Assembly (NCBI GenBank): GCA_964507445.1
Contig: CAZDQF010000007.1
Span: forward strand, 62,001 to 126,000
DNA length: 64,000 bases
Source: GCA-2683135 sp964507445
GTDB lineage: Bacteria; Planctomycetota; GCA-002687715
Direction of reading: 5' to 3'
Below, piece after piece: positions 45,054 through 54,453 of the stretch. The notes beneath the pieces were generated by a model. That model ran no database searches and was not told the DNA's origin. It saw only the letters and a list, made by a program, of their open reading frames with translations. A program made the translations under genes and the position numbers. The first letter of the stretch is position 1. The number at the start of each line of letters is the position of its first letter.

Positions 45054-47195
45054 GTGAAAGCATCCCTGTTGATCGTCGTCCTCTGCCTCCTGGCTGTGGC
45101 CCTCCCTGCACAGGAGACCGAGCGCAAGTCCAGGTCTGACGAAGAACTGCGTGAGGCTATCCGGCAGGAAGAGCAGCGCATCGACGACATGATCGTGGTC
45201 ACCGCCACCCGCCACGCCCGACGGCCGCTTGACGTGCCGGGGATGGCCACGGTGGAGGCGGGGGAGGTCCTGGATCGGGCGCGGACGGTGCAGGACGCGT
45301 TGCGGGAGACCCCGGGCGTCCAGCTGCAGCGCACCTCGTACGGACAGACGTCCCCGTTCATGCGGGGCTTCACCGGCTACCACACCCTGATGATGGTGGA
45401 CGGCATCCGCCTCAACAACTCCGTGCTGCGGTCCGGCCCGAACGAGTACTGGGGCCTGGTGGATGCCCTGTCCCTTGACCGGGTGGAGGTGATCCTCGGC
45501 CCGGCTTCGGTGCTGTACGGGTCCGACGCGGTGGGAGGATCGGTCAACGCCATCCCCCGTCGGCGTCGTGAGTACGGAGAGGGCTGGGGCGCTGACCTCC
45601 GCACCTACCTGCGTTTCAGCAGCGCCGAGAACAGCATCACCGGGCGCACCGAGGTCTCGGGCAACATGGGGCAGGAGTTCGGGTTCGTGGTCGGCGGCAC
45701 GGCGGCGAGCTTCGGCGACCTCAAGGCCGGCGGCGATGTGGGGCGTCAGCCCCATACGGGTTACAGCCAGCAGTTCGGCGACGTGGCCCTGGACTTCAAC
45801 CTGGACGATCACTGGACCGTGGACGTCCTGGGGCAGCTGGCCCGGGTGGACAACGTCGGCCGCACCCACCGGACGATCTACGCCGTGGGGTACCACGGCA
45901 CCACCGGCGGGTCCGAGTTGCGGCGGAACTACGACTGGGACCGGGAGCTGGCCGCCGTTCGCCTCACGGGGCGCGCCCTCGGCGGATTCGTGGACGGGGT
46001 GAAGGCCCGCTTCTCGTTCCAGCGCATCGGCGAGGACCGGGACCGGGTCCGCGGCGACGGACGCCGTGACCTGCAGGGCTTCGACGTGGACACCTACGGG
46101 CTCAGCCTCGAGCTCACGTCGGAGACGAGCATCGGCCGCCTGACCTACGGCGCCGACTGGTACCACGACGAGGTGTCCTCCTACCGGGACAACTTCGACG
46201 CCACGGGGGCGTTCACCGGCAGCGCCATCCAGGGGCCCGTGGGGGACGACGCCCGCTACGACCTGTTGGGCGTGTTCCTGCAGGACGAGGTCCCTCTCGG
46301 AGACGACCTGGACCTGGTGCTGGGGGGACGCCTGACCTATGCGGCGGCGGACGCGGACTCGGTGGAGGACCCGGACACGGGGGACGAGATCTCGCTCTCC
46401 GATGACTGGTTCTCAGCGGTGGGCAGCGTCCGGTTGCTGTGGAGCCCGACGGAGGAGGTGCGGTTCTTCGGCGGCGTCTCCCAGGCGTTCCGGGCGCCGA
46501 ACCTCTCGGACCTGTCCCGTCTCGACAGCGCTCGTAGCAACGAGATCGAGGTGCCGTCGCCGGACCTGGAGCCGGAGGACTTCATCAGCTTCGAGCTCGG
46601 CAGCAAGCTGCGCTGGAGCGGCCTCTCCCTGGACCTCGCCTACCACTACACGTTGCTGGATGACGTCATCATCCGTCAGCCCACGGGAGCCATGATCGGC
46701 ACCGACTTCGTCGTGGCCAAGCGCAACGGCGGGGACGGCCACGTCCAGGGCATCGACGTGGCGGCGTCCTATGCGTTCGACGACAACTGGTCCGCCTTCG
46801 CCATGTTCCAGTGGCTCGACGGCCACCAGGAGACGTTCCCCACCTCCGCGCCGATGAGCGTCACCGAGCCGCTGTCGCGGCTGAGCCCGCTCAACGGCAT
46901 CCTGGGGGTGCGTTGGCAGACGGACGACCGGAGGTTCTGGGTGCGTGCGTGGACCGTGGTGGTGGACGAGCAGGATCGCCTGAACACCCGGGACCAGGGA
47001 GACACCTCTCGGATTCCCCCTGGCGGGACCCCCGGGTACACGGTGTTCAACCTCGAGGCGGGCTATGCCCTGAGCGAGGACCAGCGGTTCTTCCTGGCCC
47101 TGGAGAACATCACGGACAAGAACTACCGCGTGCACGGCTCCGGCTTACAGGAGCCGGGGGTCAACGTGATCGTGGGTGCGGACTTCAGCTTCTGA
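45054..47195 (+). CDS. TonB-dependent outer-membrane receptor
   Basis: The predicted protein has 713 residues. The GTG at 45054 follows AAGGAG and opens the signal peptide KASLLIVVLCLLAVALPAQ. After an acidic coiled segment comes the TonB box-like DDMIVVTATR and the plug (TVQDALRETPGVQLQRTSYG, MMVDGIRLNN, GPASVLYGSDAVGGSVN). The 22-strand-type barrel ends in FSF. The ligand is unknown; location at the end of a glycan cluster suggests uptake or sensing of a related molecule. Its convergent neighbour, ten bases away, is a TonB protein. Confidence 0.92.
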   Translation: MKASLLIVVLCLLAVALPAQETERKSRSDEELREAIRQEEQRIDDMIVVTATRHARRPLDVPGMATVEAGEVLDRARTVQDALRETPGVQLQRTSYGQTSPFMRGFTGYHTLMMVDGIRLNNSVLRSGPNEYWGLVDALSLDRVEVILGPASVLYGSDAVGGSVNAIPRRRREYGEGWGADLRTYLRFSSAENSITGRTEVSGNMGQEFGFVVGGTAASFGDLKAGGDVGRQPHTGYSQQFGDVALDFNLDDHWTVDVLGQLARVDNVGRTHRTIYAVGYHGTTGGSELRRNYDWDRELAAVRLTGRALGGFVDGVKARFSFQRIGEDRDRVRGDGRRDLQGFDVDTYGLSLELTSETSIGRLTYGADWYHDEVSSYRDNFDATGAFTGSAIQGPVGDDARYDLLGVFLQDEVPLGDDLDLVLGGRLTYAAADADSVEDPDTGDEISLSDDWFSAVGSVRLLWSPTEEVRFFGGVSQAFRAPNLSDLSRLDSARSNEIEVPSPDLEPEDFISFELGSKLRWSGLSLDLAYHYTLLDDVIIRQPTGAMIGTDFVVAKRNGGDGHVQGIDVAASYAFDDNWSAFAMFQWLDGHQETFPTSAPMSVTEPLSRLSPLNGILGVRWQTDDRRFWVRAWTVVVDEQDRLNTRDQGDTSRIPPGGTPGYTVFNLEAGYALSEDQRFFLALENITDKNYRVHGSGLQEPGVNVIVGADFSF

Positions 47196-47205
47196 GGCCG
47201 CGGGG

Positions 47206-48057
47206 CTATCGGGTGCTGACGGCGCCGCCGACGATCTTGATCTTGTCCGCCATCCGCACGGGGCGTCCGGCGCGGGTGGCCGGCTCGAAGCGGCCAGACT
47301 CCAGGGCGTCGATGATGCTGGCGGTGAGGAAGCGGGGGCCGGAGGCGGACAGCAGCTTCACGCCGGGTAGCACGGAGCCGTCCACGTCGACCTCGATCTC
47401 CAGGATGAACTCTCCGGCGTAGTTCTCGGCGATCCTCTTCAGCCGACGGGCGAGCCTGCGACTCGGGACGGGCATGACCACGGGGGCGTCGGACTTCCTG
47501 CTGGCGGTCCGCGCCGTCTGGGAGGCCGGGACCTCTTCCCGTTGGTCCGTCAGGGCGACCGACGTCACCGCGAGGGGCCGGTCCGTAGCGGCCGCGGCAG
47601 GCTGCTCTGCGGCGTGGGGACGCGCCTGGGGCAGCCGCATCCTGGCCTCGACCGGGCCATCAAACGGGCGCCAGTCTCGACGAGGTTCCGGCTCCGGCTC
47701 CCGGGGGGCATCGTCCTTTGGCGCTGGCGGGGCGGTCTCCGTCGGCTCCCCGGTCGCCAGATCCACGAGGGGCGGCTCCGGCGGAGTCGGAGCCCGGGGG
47801 GTGATGGCTGCGGGGGCGGCCTCCGTCATGGGAGGCAGGGGGCTGACGGGGGCGTGGCTCTCAAGCACGATTCTCGGCGCCGGGTCCGATGCGGCGCCGG
47901 GTCGGATGACGGCCCCTGCCAACGAGAGGCCACTGATGATCAGGGCGCCGTGGACCGCGACGGAGATCCAGAGCGCCTTCGTCGGGCGAAGCCCAGTGCC
48001 AGCCTGGGCGCCGGGGCGCCAGCGGCGTCCGGGGAATGTGCGGTCAGCGAAATCCAT
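47206..48057 (-). CDS. tonB: TonB-like energy transducer
   Basis: The predicted protein has 283 residues. One N-terminal membrane helix (ALWISVAVHGALIISGLSLA) is followed by a Pro/Glu-rich periplasmic spacer (PREPEPEPRRDWRPFDG) and a C-terminal TonB domain (GEFILEIEVDVDGSVLPGVK, FEPATRAGRPV). It couples inner-membrane proton motive force to outer-membrane receptors, probably including the convergent receptor. It lies 60 bases downstream of rpsT on the same strand. ExbB/ExbD genes are absent from the window. Confidence 0.88.
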   Translation of the reverse strand: MDFADRTFPGRRWRPGAQAGTGLRPTKALWISVAVHGALIISGLSLAGAVIRPGAASDPAPRIVLESHAPVSPLPPMTEAAPAAITPRAPTPPEPPLVDLATGEPTETAPPAPKDDAPREPEPEPRRDWRPFDGPVEARMRLPQARPHAAEQPAAAATDRPLAVTSVALTDQREEVPASQTARTASRKSDAPVVMPVPSRRLARRLKRIAENYAGEFILEIEVDVDGSVLPGVKLLSASGPRFLTASIIDALESGRFEPATRAGRPVRMADKIKIVGGAVSTR

Positions 48058-48117
48058 CCTGTGGTGAAGCGTCGAGGATGGAGAGAGGGTTCAGATGGCG
48101 CCGCCGGAGCGGGCGGA

Positions 48118-48381
48118 TCAACCCATGGCGTTGACCCGACGGGCCAGCCCGGACTTCTTCCTGGAGGCCGTGTTGGGGTGGATGACCCGGGTCTTGGCGG
48201 CCTTGTCGATGCGCTTCATGGCGATAGCCAACTCCTTTTGAGCGTTGGACTTGTCGCCTTCGTCGATGGCCGTCATGAGCTTCTTGACCTGGGTCCTCAT
48301 GGCGGAGCGCTTGACCTTGTTCCGGAGCTGCGCCTTCTCGGCCTGAACGACGCTCTTCTTACGGTGTTTCCTGTTCGGCAT
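48118..48381 (-). CDS. rpsT: 30S ribosomal protein S20
   Basis: The predicted protein has 87 residues, the usual S20 length. MPNRKHRKKSVVQAEKAQLR at the start and NTASRKKSGLARRVNAMG at the end are diagnostic; S20 binds 16S rRNA early in 30S assembly. The Shine-Dalgarno GGAGGT lies inside a 14-bp perfect inverted repeat that also covers part of the ATG. It is sandwiched between a TPR gene and tonB on the minus strand. Confidence 0.97.
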   Translation of the reverse strand: MPNRKHRKKSVVQAEKAQLRNKVKRSAMRTQVKKLMTAIDEGDKSNAQKELAIAMKRIDKAAKTRVIHPNTASRKKSGLARRVNAMG

Positions 48382-48393
48382 TGGACCTCCAAT
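48380..48393 (-). promoter_or_regulatory. Hairpin over the rpsT ribosome-binding site
   Basis: On the minus strand ATTGGAGGTCCAAT is a perfect inverted repeat; as RNA, AUUGG/CCAAU would form a five-pair stem with loop AGGU. The stem holds part of the Shine-Dalgarno and the first two bases of the rpsT AUG, so it could limit initiation. The stem is short and may be too weak on its own. Confidence 0.4.
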
Positions 48394-48414
48394 CTACTAC
48401 CAGCGGCGGTGGCC

Positions 48415-49770
48415 TCAAGCGGTGAGGGCCTGGATCCGCTGGCCGACGTCCCGGTAGGAAATGTCGGCCTCGTAGATCTCCTTGTAAGTGGCGACCGCGT
48501 CGGCGGTGTTCTCCCCCCGTTCCTGCACCTGGGCCAGTTCGTAGAGGATCTCCTTCCGTTGATCCGTCATGCCCCCGATCTTGCCCGAGGCTTCGGAGAG
48601 CTGCTTCATGGCCAGATCCAGGATCCCCTTGTCGGCGAAGGCCCGTCCCAGGAGGTGCAGGGCGGCGATGTTGTGCTTGGGGTCCTTGACCGCGTGCTGG
48701 AATTGCTCGATGGCCTCATCCAGCTCCCCGGCGGCGAGCAGTGAGGACCCCAGCCGGAACCTCAGTCCCATGTCCGTGGGGTGCGCGGCCACCCGCCTGC
48801 GGCCCTCTTCCAAGCGCAGATCGAGCAGCTCGCCCTTGAGCCGGCGGAGGCGGTCGTCGGCGCCCTCTTCCCCGGCCTGGGCCTCGGCCTCCGTCGCCTG
48901 GATGCGGGTCTCGAAGCGGCGGATACGAGCGTCCCCCAGCAGGTCCAGGATCTCCACGTCGTCCTCGCTGAGCTTGCTGGCGCGGAGCAGCGTGTCGACG
49001 GCGTCGTCGAAGTCTCGCTTCTGCATCTGCAGCTTGCCCAGGTGCAGCAGCTGCTTGACGTCGTCGGGGGCGTCTTCAACCGCCGCGTGTGCCTCATCGA
49101 TGGCGTCGCTGATCTCCTCGGAGGTCCTGACGATCTTGCGACGGGTCTCCGCGTCCTTCAGTTGGCGCTCGCTCTTGGCCAGATCCCGAGCGTGGGTCGC
49201 GGTCTCGTAGCCGCCCCGCTGGATCGCTCCTTCCGCGGCCAGGTTCTTCCGCATCTTGCCCGCTTCCTGGTCCCGCGGGTTGATCTTGAGCGCCTTCTCG
49301 TAGCACTCGATGGCCTTCTCGATCTCTTTCTTGTCGGCGTAGAGGCGGCCGAGGATCTTCAGGGAGTCGATGTCCCGGACGTCGAACTCGGTGACGACCC
49401 TGAACGCCGCCTCCGCCGAGTTGACGTGCCCCATGGCCAGCAGGGCGTGGCCGAGCTTGTGGTTCAGTCGAGGGTTCTTGGGGTCCCGCCGCAAGGCCGA
49501 TTCGCAGAGGTTGACGACCCCGTTGTGGGACTTGAACATCCCGGCGAATACCAGCATGAGGTTCACGGGCAGGTTCAGCACGCCTCGTTCGACGGCTGAC
49601 GGGTACCGCTTCTCGTGCTTCTTGAACGCGGCCATGCGGATGCCGCTTCGCGCCTCGCCGCAGTCCGGGTCGATCTGGAGGATCTCGCCGTAGAGGGTCA
49701 TGGCGTGGTCGTAGTTCCGCCGCTTGACCTCTTGTTCGGCTCGTTCGATGTACTTTGAGACGTCAACCAC
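48415..49770 (-). CDS. TPR-repeat protein
   Basis: The predicted protein has 451 residues from a GTG at 49770 preceded by GAGG. At least five tetratricopeptide units are clear, e.g. AIECYEKALKINPRDQEAGK, NYDHAMTLYGEILQIDPDCG and AIEQFQHAVKDPKHNIAALH. There is no signal peptide; one short hydrophobic stretch (LNLPVNLMLVFAGMF, near residue 70) is probably not membrane-spanning. A middle charged segment (residues 170-300) is coiled-coil-like. It sits 33 bases upstream of rpsT in the same direction, so may share its transcript. Partner unknown. Confidence 0.75.
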   Translation of the reverse strand: MVDVSKYIERAEQEVKRRNYDHAMTLYGEILQIDPDCGEARSGIRMAAFKKHEKRYPSAVERGVLNLPVNLMLVFAGMFKSHNGVVNLCESALRRDPKNPRLNHKLGHALLAMGHVNSAEAAFRVVTEFDVRDIDSLKILGRLYADKKEIEKAIECYEKALKINPRDQEAGKMRKNLAAEGAIQRGGYETATHARDLAKSERQLKDAETRRKIVRTSEEISDAIDEAHAAVEDAPDDVKQLLHLGKLQMQKRDFDDAVDTLLRASKLSEDDVEILDLLGDARIRRFETRIQATEAEAQAGEEGADDRLRRLKGELLDLRLEEGRRRVAAHPTDMGLRFRLGSSLLAAGELDEAIEQFQHAVKDPKHNIAALHLLGRAFADKGILDLAMKQLSEASGKIGGMTDQRKEILYELAQVQERGENTADAVATYKEIYEADISYRDVGQRIQALTA

Positions 49771-49935
49771 GGTGCGGGCCTCGTAAGGCGGGATTCCGAG
49801 TGGAGTTCTGAGGCGACACGCGCCCCTGTGAGGGGTCAGAGGCTACCACCCGGCCGAATTGGCTTCAATGTCTTGTGCCGTCACGGGTTAGAGGGAGAAT
49901 TGAGAGCCCTTTGCCCGTTGTCTGGAGGGACCTCC

Positions 49936-50448
49936 TTGAAGCTCGCTCTCTATCCCGATCCGGTGCTGCTGAAGCCGGCTGCCTCGATCTCCGAGATCAC
50001 CGAGGAGATCCGTCAGCGGGCCGAGCAGATGATCCCCTTCATGCAGTTGGAGGAGGGCATCGGCCTGGCGGCTCCCCAGGTCTCCTGGGGCGTCCGGCTG
50101 CTGCTCGCCAGCGGGGACGGCAGCGCGGACAAGACCCAGGTGCTGGTCAATCCGAAGCTGGCCTGGAAGGGCGGCGGCACGGAGTGGGGTGAGGAGGGGT
50201 GCCTGAGCTTCCCGGGCATCTTCGGTGAGGTCGCCCGCGCCAAGCAGGTGAGGGTGGAGGCGTTGAACCTCGACGGCGAGCCCGTCCTGGTGGAGGCGGA
50301 GGACCTGTTCGCGCGGGTGCTGCAGCACGAGATCGACCACCTGGACGGCGTCCTCTTCATCACCAAGATGCGCCCTGCCGACAAGCTGGCCAACAGGGCC
50401 GCCCTGGAGGAGTTGGTGCAGCGTTTCGAAGCTCAGGGACAGCCGTGA
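49936..50448 (+). CDS. def: Peptide deformylase
   Basis: The predicted protein has 170 residues from a TTG at 49936; this start is supported by GGAGGG at the right distance and by the family-typical opening KLALYPDPVLLKPA. All three motifs are present: GIGLAAPQV, EEGCLSFPG and HEIDH (metal ligands Cys and two His). It removes the N-terminal formyl group from nascent proteins. A four-base overlap couples it to ribF. Confidence 0.95.
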   Translation: MKLALYPDPVLLKPAASISEITEEIRQRAEQMIPFMQLEEGIGLAAPQVSWGVRLLLASGDGSADKTQVLVNPKLAWKGGGTEWGEEGCLSFPGIFGEVARAKQVRVEALNLDGEPVLVEAEDLFARVLQHEIDHLDGVLFITKMRPADKLANRAALEELVQRFEAQGQP

Positions 50449-51413
50449 GGGTCTTCGATTCCCTGGATGACCTGAGGGCGGCGCAGCTGCACCGTCCCGT
50501 GGTCACCCTCGGCATGTTCGATGGTGTCCACATTGGCCATCGGGCGGTCATCGAGCACGTCGTCAACCTCGCCCGGGAGCGGGCCGGTGACGCCGTGGTG
50601 GTGACCTTCAGCCAGCATCCGCGGGCGGTCATCGCGCAGCGGCCCCCGCAGCTCATCACCTCCATCCGGCACAAGCTCCGGATCTTCTCCGGCCTCGGCG
50701 TCACCGCCACGACGGTGCTGCGATTCGACGACCGGTTGCGGGCCATGTCGGCGCGTGACTTCGCGGAGGATGTGTTCGGTCGGGCCATCGGGGCGGAATT
50801 GGTGCTGCTCGGCTACAACAACCGGTTCGGCCGCAACGGAGAAGGTGACCTCGCCTTGCTCCGGGAGGTGGGGTCGGAGGCCGGATTCGAGGCCCTCTCC
50901 ATGCCCGAATTGCGGCTGGGGACGACCCCGGTCTCGTCCACGGCCATTCGAGCCGCCATCCTGGAGGGAGACCTGGGCGAGGCGGCGGGGATGCTGGGGC
51001 GCCTCGTGTCCGTGCTCGGGACCGTGGAGCGCGGGGACGGGCTCGGTCGTGAGTTGGGCTATCCCACCGCCAACCTGGACCTCCATCACGAGGTGCGGCC
51101 GCCCCCGGGGGTCTACGGCTGCGAATCCGCGGTGGACGGGGAGCGCTACTTCGGCCTGGTCAACATCGGCACCCGGCCCACGGTCTCCGGGATCAGCGTA
51201 GAGGAGGCCCCCGACTGGGAGACGCGAGACCGGAAGGAGACGGTGGAGGTCCACCTGTTGGGCTACTCCGGAGACCTGTACGACCGGGAACTGGAGGTGG
51301 TCTTCCTGGTCAGGCTCCGTGACGAGCAGCGGTTCGACGGCCTGGAAGCCCTCAAGGCCGGCATCGCCGCCGACCGCAGAGCCTTCGAGGAGTGGCTCGA
51401 GGGTCAGGCCTGA
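50445..51413 (+). CDS. ribF: Bifunctional riboflavin kinase / FAD synthetase
   Basis: The predicted protein has 322 residues from a GTG that overlaps the def stop. The N-terminal adenylyltransferase has GMFDGVHIGHRAVI, FSQHPRAVI and VSSTAIR; the C-terminal flavokinase has LGRELGYPTANLDL and PPGVYGCESAV and VNIGTRPTV. It makes FMN and FAD. Standard length and layout. Confidence 0.95.
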   Translation: MRVFDSLDDLRAAQLHRPVVTLGMFDGVHIGHRAVIEHVVNLARERAGDAVVVTFSQHPRAVIAQRPPQLITSIRHKLRIFSGLGVTATTVLRFDDRLRAMSARDFAEDVFGRAIGAELVLLGYNNRFGRNGEGDLALLREVGSEAGFEALSMPELRLGTTPVSSTAIRAAILEGDLGEAAGMLGRLVSVLGTVERGDGLGRELGYPTANLDLHHEVRPPPGVYGCESAVDGERYFGLVNIGTRPTVSGISVEEAPDWETRDRKETVEVHLLGYSGDLYDRELEVVFLVRLRDEQRFDGLEALKAGIAADRRAFEEWLEGQA

Positions 51414-51465
51414 CCCTCGGTCGTTGACGGGTGCCGAGCCCCTTCGTAGAGTTCGCCACTTCGCA

Positions 51466-51538
51466 GGGCTGGTAGCTCAGTTGGTAGAGCACGGCACTGA
51501 AAATGCCGGTGTCGGTGGTTCAAGTCCGCCCCAGCCCA
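51466..51538 (+). tRNA. tRNA-Phe(GAA), CCA not encoded
   Basis: GGGCTGG (51466-51472) pairs with CCAGCCC (51531-51537), discriminator A at 51538. The anticodon stem CGGCA/TGCCG encloses CTGAAAA, giving GAA. D-arm GCTCAGTTGGTAGAGC and T-arm GGTGGTTCAAGTCCGCC are standard. The next bases are CTC, so CCA must be added by the nucleotidyltransferase, unlike the two tRNA-Ser genes. Confidence 0.97.
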
Positions 51539-51543
51539 CTCCT

Positions 51544-51579
51544 GGCCCCGTTTCCTCACAGGTGACGGGGCCTTTGTTT
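51544..51579 (+). terminator. Rho-independent terminator after tRNA-Phe
   Basis: GGCCCCGT (51544-51551) pairs with ACGGGGCC (51565-51572), followed by TTTGTTT. It starts six bases after the tRNA end. Confidence 0.9.
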
Positions 51580-51676
51580 GGGCACCGCGGGCGAATCGTT
51601 GTTAAATGATGGCGTCGGCGAGGGCGGGTGCCCCCGCCGCTTCCCGTGCCAGGACGGAATACCGAGAGGGGCCGCC

Positions 51677-52249
51677 ATGAGCCGCTTCATCCTGTCAGCC
51701 TTGTTGTTCGCCCTCGTCATGCCGGTCGCGGTTGCCCAGAACGGCGCCGCGCCCACGGCCACTCCGTTCGTCATGGGCTTCGTGGACATGGAGCGCCTGA
51801 TCCGGGAGCACCCCGCCACCAAGACGAAGACCGAGGGCTTCCAGCGGGAGTTCGAGGAGCGGATGGAGGAGGTCCTGAATCAGGTCTCCACCATGAACGA
51901 GATGCGGGACAGCCTGGAGATCCTGGAGCCGGGGTCTCCCGCGCACCTGACCAAGCTCAAGAACATCAAGACCCTCGAGGCCACCCTGGAGCTGGAGAAG
52001 AAGATCATCCGGATCGAGTTCCAGCTGAAGGTGGTGGAGGCCATGAAGGACGTCTACGGCCGGTGCAAGGCGGTGGTGAAGTCCGTCGCTAAGAAGAACG
52101 GCATGAAGGCCGTGGCCATGGTCTCCCAGAGCGAGGTGCAGGGCCGCACCCGCAGCGAGGTGGTCGGGGACATCCTCACCCGACCCTTCATCTTCGCTCA
52201 CGACTCCCTCGACATCACCGAGGACGTCCTGGCGCTGATCACGAAGTAG
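51677..52249 (+). CDS. Skp/OmpH-family periplasmic chaperone
   Basis: The predicted protein has 190 residues; GAGAGGGG precedes the ATG. Signal peptide SRFILSALLFALVMPVAVAQ. The mature part starts with FVMGFVDMERLIREHPATKT, the typical OmpH opening strand and helix, followed by a long alpha-helical tentacle (FEERMEEVLNQVSTM onwards). Skp-like proteins escort unfolded outer-membrane proteins, consistent with a diderm. Its 3' end overlaps the convergent gene by 11 bases. Confidence 0.85.
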   Translation: MSRFILSALLFALVMPVAVAQNGAAPTATPFVMGFVDMERLIREHPATKTKTEGFQREFEERMEEVLNQVSTMNEMRDSLEILEPGSPAHLTKLKNIKTLEATLELEKKIIRIEFQLKVVEAMKDVYGRCKAVVKSVAKKNGMKAVAMVSQSEVQGRTRSEVVGDILTRPFIFAHDSLDITEDVLALITK

Positions 52250-52922
52250 CGGACTGGGCGACGACCCGGTGGCCGCTCAGCCGGCCCCGGGTGAGCGACG
52301 TCATCCAGTTCTCGACCCGCTGGACCGTGCGCTCGGCGTCCAGCGGCTGCGGATCTCCCAGGTCGGGGATCACCACCAGGAACCGGTTCGTGGTCTCGGT
52401 CACGGGGGCGCCCGTGCGCCCCGTCTGGAGATCGGCCAGGGGCCGCTGCTGATCGCAGAGGGCGGGGGCCCCTTCCCAGAGTTCATTCGGCGGGCCGGCT
52501 CCCGCGGCGAGCGCCGTGAAGGTCAGGGGGCCTTCGAGGGAGTCTGCGTCGAGGATGAAGACGGGGGAGAGGTAATAGAGGCTGAGCAGGACGGCGGCGT
52601 CGCAGGCGTCATTGGTGACCTGGAATGGCTCCCGGCGGAGGGTGGCGCGGACCCGCTGCAGGATGTGAGGCGGGCGTCGATCCGGGGACTGGCCGAGGGC
52701 GTCCAGCCACCGGACCACCGCGCGGATGGGTAAGGCCTCGGCGGGGTCGGAGACCTGGGACATGGCGGCGTCGAGTCGGGCCATGACCCGGGCGCGTACG
52801 GTGTCGAGACCGGGATGCCCGATGCCGATGGTGGCTTCCTCGAACCGCATGGCGTGCAGGCTGAGGTGGGGCGACGTGCGCGCCAGGGTTGGGTCGATGG
52901 TCAGGGACTCGAGGGGATCCAT
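52239..52922 (-). CDS. Stand-alone B3/B4 tRNA-binding-domain-like protein
   Basis: The predicted protein has 227 residues from an ATG at 52922 (a GTG at 52934 is possible). The centre, VTNDACDAAVLLSLYYLSPV then FILDADSLEGPLTF, and the later TETTNRFLVVIPDL match the layout of the B3/B4 domain of PheT and its free-standing relatives (NxVVDxxNxxSLxxxxPxxxxD, then G-x-L, then TxxxLxVI). Free-standing relatives are uncharacterised or thought to edit amino acids or aminoacyl-tRNA. No tRNA synthetase gene adjoins it, though tRNA-Phe is 700 bases away. Confidence 0.6.
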   Translation of the reverse strand: MDPLESLTIDPTLARTSPHLSLHAMRFEEATIGIGHPGLDTVRARVMARLDAAMSQVSDPAEALPIRAVVRWLDALGQSPDRRPPHILQRVRATLRREPFQVTNDACDAAVLLSLYYLSPVFILDADSLEGPLTFTALAAGAGPPNELWEGAPALCDQQRPLADLQTGRTGAPVTETTNRFLVVIPDLGDPQPLDAERTVQRVENWMTSLTRGRLSGHRVVAQSATS

Positions 52923-52990
52923 GGCTTGCCGCACCGTGGGTGCGCTGCTAACTTAACCGTCCACGTTAGGGCCTATCGTAACTTGTTGTC

Positions 52991-53005
52991 CGCAACAGTG
53001 TTGCG
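52991..53005 (+). promoter_or_regulatory. Small hairpin in the rpmE leader
   Basis: CGCAAC (52991-52996) pairs with GTTGCG (53000-53005) around AGT, about 50 bases before the rpmE ATG. It might form in the leader RNA; no known L31 leader family was recognised. Confidence 0.25.
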
Positions 53006-53053
53006 AGATTTGTCCGAGGGGTCGGCATCTCTCGGCGCCAAAAGGAACCGGCC

Positions 53054-53296
53054 ATGAAACCCAAGATTCATCCCAAGTACGTGACTTGTGCGGTGACCTG
53101 CGGTTGCGGGAATACCTTCGAGACCCGCGCCACGGTGTCCACCGTCAACGTCGAGATCTGTTACGCCTGCCACCCGTTCTACACGGGGAAGCAGAAGTTC
53201 GTGGACGCCGCCGGGCGCGTCGAGAAGTTCATGAAGCGCTACGGCATGAAGGGCGAGTCGGTCAGCCAATCCCGCAAGGACGGCGACGAGGGCTGA
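53054..53296 (+). CDS. rpmE: 50S ribosomal protein L31, zinc-containing form
   Basis: The predicted protein has 80 residues starting MKPKIHPKYVTCAVTCGCGN. Cys residues in CAVTCGC and in CYACHPFYTGKQKF are the zinc ligands of the C+ type of L31. AAAAGGAACC precedes the ATG. The gene is followed after 19 bases by prfA, a common order. Confidence 0.96.
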   Translation: MKPKIHPKYVTCAVTCGCGNTFETRATVSTVNVEICYACHPFYTGKQKFVDAAGRVEKFMKRYGMKGESVSQSRKDGDEG

Positions 53297-53315
53297 GGCC
53301 CCACGGCTGTCCGCG

Positions 53316-54416
<1,101 letters not shown>

Positions 54417-54453
54417 GCTTCGGCCGCGCTCCCATTGTTGGAGAACTAGGCAA

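Noticed and set aside
47542..48744. 400-codon plus-strand frame across tonB and rpsT
   Set aside because: It spans two genes with diagnostic proteins on the other strand and shows no domain of its own.
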